Of a DNA stretch of 43,511 nucleotides, positions 1 through 8,000 are shown piece after piece. The translations under genes and the position numbers were made by a program. A model generated the notes under the pieces. The model did not search any database and was not told where the DNA came from. It worked only from the letters and a program-made list of their open reading frames with translations. Within the stretch, counting starts at the first letter, position 1. Each line of letters starts with the position of its first letter. Source of the DNA: Oscillospiraceae bacterium (GTDB taxonomy: Bacteria; Bacillota; Clostridia; Oscillospirales; JAAYXM01); the NCBI GenBank assembly GCA_017435965.1, contig JAFSEA010000070.1, positions 1 through 43,511 on the forward strand, written 5' to 3'.

Positions 1-30
1 GCGAGACCACAAGCGAAGAAACATATGTAG

Positions 31-64
31 GGAACGACAACCGGTCGTTCCGTCTCGGTTTTTT
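31..64 (+). terminator. Intrinsic terminator with extended stem at the window edge
   Basis: Bases 31-38 pair with 44-51 (8 bp, 5-nt loop) and six T's follow at 59-64. A further 6-bp match (2-7 with 52-57) could make an outer stem. It probably ends a transcript entering from outside the window. A riboswitch or attenuator cannot be judged because the upstream part is missing. Confidence 0.55.
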
Positions 65-101
65 CGCAGAACCTAATTTCAAAAAGACGCATAGTTTTCA
101 C

Positions 102-136
102 AAAAGTCCTTGAAACATCGAGTTTCAAGGACTTTT
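102..136. terminator. Bidirectional intrinsic terminator left of the IS element
   Basis: A perfect 15-bp stem (102-116 with 122-136) with a 5-nt loop has A's on the left flank and T's on the right, so it can work in both directions. It lies just outside the left end of the IS200-like element. Confidence 0.75.
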
Positions 137-165
137 TCGCTGGTGCCTTTAGGCGCGGAAATAAA

Positions 166-184
166 CCCCCAGTTTTACTGGGGG
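166..184. repeat. IS200 left-end hairpin
   Basis: Perfect 8-bp palindrome (166-173 with 177-184) around a TTT loop. It shares the core CCAGTTT..ACTGG with the right-end hairpin, as expected for the structure TnpA recognises on single-stranded DNA. Confidence 0.75.
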
Positions 185-207
185 AAGAAAAAAAGCTTCA
201 GCAATAG

Positions 208-275
208 AAAAACCTCCATGATATAATAGTAAATGGTTTGGCGACCGCATTACTAAAAATATCATGGAGGTTTTT
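208..275 (+). promoter_or_regulatory. RBS-sequestering inverted repeat and promoter of tnpA
   Basis: A perfect 17-bp inverted repeat pairs 208-224 with 259-275. The right arm contains the Shine-Dalgarno GGAGG (266-270) of tnpA. A TATAAT box at 222-227 overlaps the left arm, so a transcript starting near 234 would lack that arm and be translatable. Read-through transcripts from outside would contain both arms and hide the RBS. Such protection against impinging transcription is known for IS200; the link to this TATAAT is inference. Confidence 0.75.
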
Positions 276-281
276 AAACAA

Positions 282-764
282 ATGAAAAAGACGACAAATG
301 AGATAAAAAGAACAGCACACTCAAGTTACAGATGCCAGTATCACATAGTGTTTGCACCAAAATATCGTAGAAAAGAAATATTTGGGAAATTGAGAAAAGA
401 CATAGGAGAAATACTGAGAAAACTGTGTGAACAAAAAGGTATAGAAATATTGGAGGCGGAAACGTGTATAGACCATATACATATGTTGGTGACGATACCG
501 CCATACATAAGTGTAGCACAATTTATGGGGTTTCTCAAGGGAAAAAGCTCGTTGATGATATTTGACAGACATGCAAATCTAAAATACAAATATGGGAGCA
601 GAAATTTCTGGTGCAGAGGATATTATGTGGATACGGTAGGAAAGAATAAGAAAATAATATCAGAGTACATAAGGAATCAACTTGAGGAAGATTATGCAAC
701 GGACCAAATAAGCATAAAAGAATACACAGACCCGTTTACGGGTAGCAAGAATAGTAAGGCATAA
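282..764 (+). CDS. tnpA: IS200/IS605-family transposase TnpA (Y1 HUH)
   Basis: This is the 160-aa single-strand DNA transposase of the IS200 group. It acts as a dimer, cutting at the element ends through a tyrosine nucleophile. The HUH motif is visible as His65-Ile-His67 in the DHIHM context, and the catalytic tyrosine is probably Tyr129 in the ISEYIRNQ context. Length is normal and there is no frameshift, so the protein looks functional. The ATG at 282 is preferred because GGAGG at 266-270 lies 11 nt upstream. The in-frame ATG at 264 overlaps that RBS and would add only six residues. Translation is probably held low by the inverted repeat at 208-275. Confidence 0.93.
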   Translation: MKKTTNEIKRTAHSSYRCQYHIVFAPKYRRKEIFGKLRKDIGEILRKLCEQKGIEILEAETCIDHIHMLVTIPPYISVAQFMGFLKGKSSLMIFDRHANLKYKYGSRNFWCRGYYVDTVGKNKKIISEYIRNQLEEDYATDQISIKEYTDPFTGSKNSKA

Positions 765-790
765 AAAAGACAGCCGCACGTGAGCGGCTG
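763..790 (-). terminator. Minus-strand terminator inside the IS right end
   Basis: A 7-bp stem (771-777 with 784-790, loop ACGTGA) has an A-run on its plus-strand left side, giving a U-run on a minus-strand RNA. It would stop the transcript of the AraC-type gene at 914-1858 before it becomes antisense to tnpA. Confidence 0.6.
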
Positions 791-824
791 CCTGAAATTG
801 TAATGCGGTGCCAAACTTTCGATG

Positions 825-894
825 CCCCTTGTAGGGGTTAAGCCTGTAATAGCCCCTTCTAGGGGCTGTGCAAACCACCAGTTTACTGGTGGTT
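825..894. repeat. Three tandem hairpins at the IS200 right end
   Basis: Three perfect palindromes follow one another: 825-837 (5 bp, TGT loop), 851-867 (7 bp, TCT loop) and 873-894 (10 bp, TT loop). The last matches the left-end hairpin in its core and is taken as the TnpA-bound right end. Confidence 0.7.
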
Positions 895-913
895 ATGATT
901 ATGATCAGATATG

Positions 914-1858
914 CTATGGCTCAACTGCTTTGCCATCAGATAATAGCCAATCAAGGTCATGATTTTGAATGCGGATTTTATCAGTCTGATTGTCAAAATG
1001 GCATATGCAGAATTGTGAAGGGGAAACACCAAGACTTTTGGTGAAAACGCGTGTGAGATTTGTTCTGTCACCAAGTCCGACTTTTTTTGCAATAGAGTCA
1101 AGCAGTATTTTTTGACGGTGTTTTCGGAGAAGAAGGTTACGGACTTCAGCAAGTCGTTTTGCAAGAAGAAATTCTGAAAAAGTGAGTCCGGTGACCGATT
1201 TGAAGTTTATGGTAAATGTGCTTCGTGACATTTTGGCAATGGGGCACATTTCTTCAATCGTAAGCTTTTTTGAAAAATTTTCTTCAATATACGCAACAAC
1301 CCTGTTGATACTGTTGACACGTTCTTTTGAAAGTTTCTGATTAAAGGACGGAGTTTTTTTTGAACCCACAAGACGAAACAATTCTGCAACTGCATCTGCG
1401 ATTTTTTTAAAGTTTGCATTTGCTCCTTTTGAAAATTCCTCAACGCAATCGGTAATGAGACTTCTTGATACAGAAACATTCGATTCGTCAAAATTATATA
1501 AAAAAGGAACTTGAAGCCCCTCAAAATATGCTGTTTTAAGGCAATGAGAGAAAAAATTATATCCGAATTTGGTGAGAAAGGATTCGGGAAAGGAAATAAA
1601 AACAACAACCGGAGTGTCCGGAGATTTCGTCAAATCAATCATATGGCTCATATATGGGAGAAAAACGGCAAAGGTATTTTGGGGACAAGTATACTCTTTT
1701 CCATCGATTGTAAGTTGTATGGTACCCGAACGAATATAACACATCTGGAGATGCTGATGAAAATGCAAATAACTTTTTTCGCGCAGACATTGGGTTGAAA
1801 TTCTTACGGGAAGACGGTCAAGATAGTGTGTGGTTGTAAAGAGCGGAAGTTGATTCAC
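914..1858 (-). CDS. AraC-family transcriptional regulator (AraC-1)
   Basis: A 314-aa regulator with an N-terminal cupin-like sensor half (HFHQH near residue 33, then a beta-rich stretch) and a C-terminal pair of helix-turn-helix motifs: KKLTIEEMCPIAKMSRSTF, and a second around DSIAKKVGLGDRTNLTRVF. It is divergent from giant protein 1 and likely controls it in response to a sugar. The GTG start at 1858 is chosen because GAGGTG lies 6 nt upstream (1865-1870) and a promoter fits further upstream. An ATG at 1900 has no RBS and overlaps the -10 box. An IS200 element lies about 20 bp beyond the stop. It resembles the regulator at 38771-39718 along most of its length. The inducer is unknown. Confidence 0.88.
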   Translation of the reverse strand: MNQLPLFTTTHYLDRLPVRISTQCLREKSYLHFHQHLQMCYIRSGTIQLTIDGKEYTCPQNTFAVFLPYMSHMIDLTKSPDTPVVVFISFPESFLTKFGYNFFSHCLKTAYFEGLQVPFLYNFDESNVSVSRSLITDCVEEFSKGANANFKKIADAVAELFRLVGSKKTPSFNQKLSKERVNSINRVVAYIEENFSKKLTIEEMCPIAKMSRSTFTINFKSVTGLTFSEFLLAKRLAEVRNLLLRKHRQKILLDSIAKKVGLGDRTNLTRVFTKSLGVSPSQFCICHFDNQTDKIRIQNHDLDWLLSDGKAVEP

Positions 1859-1890
1859 AAAGAGCACCTCACATTCCAGATTCTTATTTG

Positions 1891-1919
1891 AGTATATCAT
1901 TTAAACAAAGGCAAGTCAA
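1891..1919 (-). promoter_or_regulatory. Promoter of AraC-1
   Basis: On the minus strand, TTGACT (1919-1914), a 17-bp spacer and TATACT (1896-1891) form a near-consensus sigma-A promoter. Predicted start is near 1884, about 26 nt ahead of the GTG start. It is divergent from the giant 1 promoter, with 32 bp between the two -35 boxes, a natural place for a shared operator. Confidence 0.7.
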
Positions 1920-1951
1920 ATATAAATCATCCGATTTGCAACGTTTTTTTG

Positions 1952-1980
1952 TTGACGTTTTAGACAGGCAAAGATATACT
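1952..1980 (+). promoter_or_regulatory. Promoter of giant surface protein 1
   Basis: TTGACG (1952-1957), a 17-bp spacer and TATACT (1975-1980) form a good sigma-A promoter, with predicted start near 1987 and a leader of about 37 nt. Confidence 0.7.
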
Positions 1981-2023
1981 ATTCATAAAGCAATTCTTTT
2001 GAAGGGAAAGTGAGGAAAACAAA

Positions 2024-5000
2024 ATGAAAAAAGTTTTATCGTTTGTTCTCATATTCGCATTTTTTGCAGGAATGCTTCCGCAGGTTACTCTAAATGCATC
2101 TGCGGAATCGAACAGTGTGACATATACATTCACATATACTGCTCGTCCGGATGCGGCAAGGGCAACTACGCTGGAAGCCTCAGACGGAACGTGGAATTCT
2201 GTTTATAAGAATTTTCCTGCAAATCCCACATCACCGGGAGAAAACTGGGCGTATCTCGGAACGGGTACCGGAAGAGCCATATCCGGCAATGCATATGTTC
2301 AAATTGCGGGATATGTAAAGACGAATAAGTATGCTGCTGATGACTGGACGGCGTTTAAAATAAAGGTGCCGGAGAGCGGAATATATAAGCTTTCTGCGGC
2401 AACAGGATATGCATATGCAAACGCATCCCCTGATCTCGGAATATATATTGTTCCTCTTGATGAGACATACTCTGCCATATTTGCTGAGGGAAATACAGAC
2501 ACCTATGGCACAATCAGCGGACAGTACCGTAGTGGATACAAGTCATTTTCTGCACTCGGAATTCCCGAAAGTGCCAAAATAGGATTTACAACAAGCCTGT
2601 ATTCAAAAACAGCAACAAACAATGCAGCTCTATCCTTATCAGACACAAATGGTTGTGAATTGGAAGCGGGAAAGGAATATGCACTTATTTGGAGAACGAC
2701 ATCAATAGGTGCACAGACTCTCACAAGCCTTACTTTTACTTATGAAGTAAAGTCGGAAGAAAAACTTACTGCTATCGAAGCAAGCTTCGATGATGTGATT
2801 GTTGGCTCAAGGCTCAATGCAGATGTTATCTGGAAGTGTGGAGACAAAGAAATCGAAAATGCTTCGGGACAGGTCTCTCTTGAAATAGAAGAAGATAAAA
2901 ACGGAGTTCTTATCAGCGACGGCAGCGGCGGCATATATGCAAAAGCTGCTGGAACTGCAAAGCTTAAGGTTACGGGAACCCTTGACGGCATATCCGCATC
3001 GGTAAGTGTTCCGATAACAGTTACGGGCGGCGAGGCATATTCCGGCAAGGATGTGCAATATTTGTTCTATCAGAATGCGTATGAAGGGTTTTCTTCCGTT
3101 GGGTTTACGGCATCGGAAGTAAATGAGGAGACGTTTGCGAATGGTTGCACATGCCTTGATTATGGAGAAACACGCCCTTGGGCGTTTGTTGCGGCAAAGG
3201 CATCGAGACCAGATAAATCCGGAATGTTCTTCAAACTTTATGCAAAATACCTCGACCTTTCGGGCAAAATAGGTGAATGGGCAGCATTTAAGGTAAAGGT
3301 TCCTGCTCCGGGAAAATATATCATGGATGTCGGCGGATATACATATGCTTCGGGCGGAAAAGCAAACATTTATATGGTTCCGTATGAGGAAGATATGACC
3401 TTTTCCGTAATTTCTGAAAACATCGACAAGTATACCGCAGGAGAAAACCTTGTTGCATCTGCAGATTTCAACGGAAGTGCAACCGATTCGGTAGTTCAGA
3501 AGGCGGTCGGCTCATTTGTTGCGGATGAAAACCTTGACTACACCAAGGGATACACAGACTACCTTATGGTTGTAACGACCAATCGAAGCGATATAAAGAC
3601 AAGTGCATATTATGTATTGCTCCACTCCATAAATCTTGTAGGAAGTGGAGGCATTGACAAGGTAGATGTTGATGTGTCGGATACCGAAATCGGTGTAGGA
3701 GAAGAAATTGTTGTCGAAAGTGTTACGGCGACATATCCCAACGGAGGAAATTTCAATCTTGATGAGGCATTTATAAGACATAGTGTTACCGACGAGAGTT
3801 TGGAAATTTTGCGAGTTTCAGATGACGGAAAAACTTTCAAAGCTCTCAAGGAGGGCACGGCAACGATAGAAACTCTTGTGCTTGTCGAAGGAAGTGTTGC
3901 GACAAAAAAGACGGAAATAACTGTGAGTGCAGAGTCTGCGGTCATGAATGCATTTTTATATGGACCGGATACGGCTTTGACGGGTGATACTCTTTCTTTT
4001 GAAACAAGAATTGAACTCAATAACAGAAAAATAATAAATGGCGGTGAAGTCACAAAATACGAAATAGTAAGTGAATCCGATGAGGGCGTTTTGGCTTTAA
4101 CTGAAAACGGCAAGACGGTTGTGGCACAAAAAGCAGGAACAGCCGACATAAGGGCAGAAGTCAACATAAGAGGAAAAATTTTATATACCGACACAATATC
4201 CATAGCGATCCTCAAAGAAGCGCTTTCATATGACGCATATCCTGTTGATTTCTCGATTGACCTGAGACAGGGGACATATAGCGGAGACGGCTATTCAACT
4301 CTTCAGGAAATAACAGAATACAGTGAATATCGAAATTGGATATATCACGATTTTGTGAACCCGAATCCGCAATACAAGATCATAGAACTTCCGGCAAAGA
4401 CCGCAAAATATTCTTTTATTCTCTGGTCATCTGCAACGGCAAACGGATACCTTGCATTCAAGGTTATTTTTCCGACATCCGGAAGATATGTTGCGGAATC
4501 ATACGGATATTGCCGTGACAGAACACCGAATCTTGAAATGTATGTAATACCGGCAACAAAGGAAAATGATGCAGATTTAGAGAATTTGCTCGTCAAAGAC
4601 AATAAATTCTATGCAGGTAGTGCCGAGCATTATCGCAACACCGGGATATACTTTGAGACCAATGCGTTTGACGGAAGTGCGAATATAACGGAAGCCGGAG
4701 AATATTTTGTTGTATTCAAATGTGTTCCGGGAACGGCATATTCTCTCAATCAGGCATATGGTGAGGCATGGTACAACCTTAGCGTAAACTTTAAAAATAC
4801 AAGCGTTGTAAGCTCTGCAAAGCTTGTTGCGGAAAACGGAAAAGAAAAAATTGATGTTGGCGAAGACATATCTCTCGGAACAGAGTTTTTTGATGCCGAC
4901 GGAAATGAGCTGGAAATCGATCCGTCACTTGTTCGGGCAGTATACAGTTCGGAGAACGAAAGTGTTGCAACTGTTGACGAAAACGGAAAGGTGACGGGAA

Positions 5001-8000
5001 TAAGTGACGGAAAGGCTGTAATATTCGCAAAGCTTTCGGTCGGAAAGGCAACGGTCAATGCATCGCTTGAACTTCGTGTGGAAGATGTTTCGGGAATAGA
5101 TGCAGATGCAGGAATTCGAGCAAGTGCGGAAAAAAGTGAGATATTCACATATGACAGCACAAAACTTACGCTTCATGCAACAATGAATAGCGGTGCAGTT
5201 GCAGAGATTCCGCAAGAATACATCACATGGACGATAGTGAACGGAAGTGAATTTGCAGATGTTTCAGAAGACGGCGTTATCACCGGCAAAGCAATCGGAA
5301 CGGTTGTTGTCCGGGCAAAGGTTGACCCGTCATATAAAGATGGAGTTGAAGAAATAACAATCGAACCTATTGAGGTTCGGGTAATATGGGATGCAGACTC
5401 AAATCCGGCAATTTATACTCTTGAGGAACGAGAAAACGCAAAAAAGAACGCAAAAAGATACTCCTGGGCAAATGATATTGTAAAGGCTGCAAGAAAAAAA
5501 GCAGACAGCTATCTTGAATATGTCGATGCACTTTATAATATGGCAGTACCCGAAGGAATTCCGAGATATTATCATATCGGACATAAATACGACCCACAGA
5601 AGTTTAATTGCCGTTATTGTGGAGAAGATTTGTCGGTCGAATACGGTTCATACTGTTGGACAACAAAGCCTCTGGTAGCGGAATGGAAAGTTGAATGCCC
5701 TAAGTGCAAGAGACTCTTCCCGTCGAATGATTTTGCAAGTTTCTATGAACTTGGAAGGACGGAAAGCGGAGTATATTGGAACTACGAACAGGCACTTATG
5801 GAGCATCACAAGCTTTTTGTTTGTGAGAACGGAGAAAATTGTTCCTGCACAGATGCGCCGCATCCCATAGACGAACGAATGAGCGAGGTTTGGAAAGAGT
5901 TCTATGGATTCGGCAAAGGATATCTTGCAAACGAGCTTTATAAAGAAATGGATGAGAAGCTCGGTGTTGTTGGTTGGGGTGTAGATGACAGTCGCGGTTA
6001 TATGCAGCCTTATATCGCAGACAAAGAACTCCCGGGATATGATGCCAAGTATTACAACAAAGATGGATTTGCATGGTACAGGGACGGAACAACGGAAGGA
6101 CCGGTTCAGCACACTTATGTGGCTTATTATGCACACGAAGGAGTATGGTACAACCACTCCGGAGTTTCTGTTATAAGAGATGCCTTGTACAATTTCACAA
6201 CAGCGTTTGTATACACGGGAGATGCAAAATATGGTCGTGCAGGTGCAATCCTTCTTGATAAGATTGCGGATCTCTATCCGTATTTTGATTGGTATCAGTG
6301 GGCAGAATTCCGCGGCGACAAGTATCGCGGAAAGATAGTCGATCCTGTTTCATCAAATGGTTTATCCAGATATTTTTCCAACGCATACGATGCATTCCTT
6401 CCTATATACAATGATCCTTATGTTGCAAGCTATCTCTCGAAGAATGGTGCAAGATATGAAATCGATGAAATAGGAAACTGGAAACGAGATGAAGACGGAA
6501 ATCCTATACCAATAAATCTTAAGGATACACCCGGAGCACTTCGCAAGAACGTTGAAGATAATATTCTCATTCAGATATTTGATGATGTAAGAAGAGGAAA
6601 GCTTTGGGGCAATTTCGGAATGCACCATGCCGCAGTAGCAAATGCCGCGGTCGCACTCAACCGTGCTCCTGAAAGCATTGAGATGCTTGAGTGGCTTAAT
6701 AAATACGGTGTAGGATATAATTCGGGAGCAGAAGCAAACGAGCTTATTTCAGGCGGCTCAATGCCACAGTATTTTGTAGAAGAGGTAGATCGGGACGGAA
6801 ACGGAAACGAAAATTCTCCAAACTACAATGCGGGCTGGCTTACAAACTTGATTTACATGGCAGAGTTGCTTGCGGACTATGAGCTTTATTCGGAGGCTGA
6901 TCTTTTCTCAAACCCCAAATTTGTAAAAATGTTTTATGCACAGGTTCCGCTTACTCTCGGCGGATACTATACTGCACAGACCGGCGACTCCGGCGCTGTG
7001 GCGAGCACCGATCTGAAACTCACTACAGACTATTTGCTGTTGGCGTTCAAACAACTTGGCGATCGCAAGCTTGCTCAGGCAATTCATTTTGCCAACGGTG
7101 GAACAACCGATGGGTTGCATGGCTCAATTTACGATGCCGATGCCGAAGGAGTCATAAAGGATATCGACAGAATAGTTGAGGAAAGCGGCGCTCTTAATCT
7201 TGAAAGTGAGATGCTCACGGGATATGGATTTGCTGCACTCCGAGATGGTAAAAAATATGATTCGGCGGGATCGGATACGACATCAAATACCGTAAGAGAT
7301 TTTGCCATGTATTTTGGCGGTAATACAAATCACGGCCATTTTGATGCACTCAATCTTTATATGTCGGCATTCGGACTTAACCTCGCTCCGGATTTGGGTT
7401 ATCCTGAACAAACAGGAAGCCAGCCGAATCGTATGGAGTGGGTACGAACAACTTTGTCACATAATACCGTTGTTGTAAATGAAAAGGAACACAATGGAAA
7501 TGATTATGTTGAAACCCCTCACCATTTTGATGATTCGGGACGCGTCAAGCTTATGGATATAAGTGCGGACGTATACGAGGAAACCGAAGAGTACAGACGT
7601 AGCGTTTTTATGGTAGAAGTAAATGATGAAATATCTTATGGTGTTGATTTCTTCCATATAAAAGGCGGAACTGATCATCTTTACAGCTTCCACAGTCAGT
7701 CAGATGAGTTGTCGGCAATATCCGGACTTTCTGATGCTTCCGGATGGGAAACATACGAAGCACAGGATGGAAGCCTTGTGGGAACATATGCCGGAGCTGA
7801 TGTTGCATATGGGGCAGATCCGGGAGGCTTGAACAGCGGAAAGTACCCGAGAGGATATACGTGGCTTAAGAATATTCGTACATATGATTCAATCGAAAAA
7901 GATTTCTCTGTTGAGTTTAAAGTCAAGGATTGGAATAAGGTTCTTGATGAAAAACGTGATATAAGGCTGCGACTTACAATGCTGGGAGATACGGCTGTTG

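Larger units (their letters stand above)
166..894 (+). mobile_element. IS200-type insertion sequence, single tnpA gene
   Basis: A compact element of about 0.73 kb is bounded by two related hairpins: 166-184 (8-bp stem, CCCCCAGT/ACTGGGGG) and 873-894 (10-bp stem, AACCACCAGT/ACTGGTGGTT). One HUH/Y1 transposase gene lies between them and there is no tnpB. IS200/IS605 elements have subterminal palindromes instead of terminal inverted repeats and make no target duplication, which matches the lack of either here. Exact cleavage points cannot be read from this copy, so the limits are the hairpins. The right end lies only about 20 bp beyond the stop codon of the AraC-type gene at 914-1858, so insertion occurred just downstream of that gene. 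Confidence 0.85.

Noticed and set aside
1..64. T-box or other riboswitch at the left edge
   Set aside because: Only a terminator-like stem is visible; no T-box GGTGG-type or other aptamer core can be recognised in the part present.
1859..1900. Upstream ATG start at 1900 for AraC-1
   Set aside because: It overlaps the -10 of the best promoter and lacks an RBS; the GTG at 1858 has GAGGTG at 6 nt.
3610..4215. 201-codon antisense open frame within giant 1
   Set aside because: Shadow frame; the sense frame has clear Ig-like domains and continuous family features.
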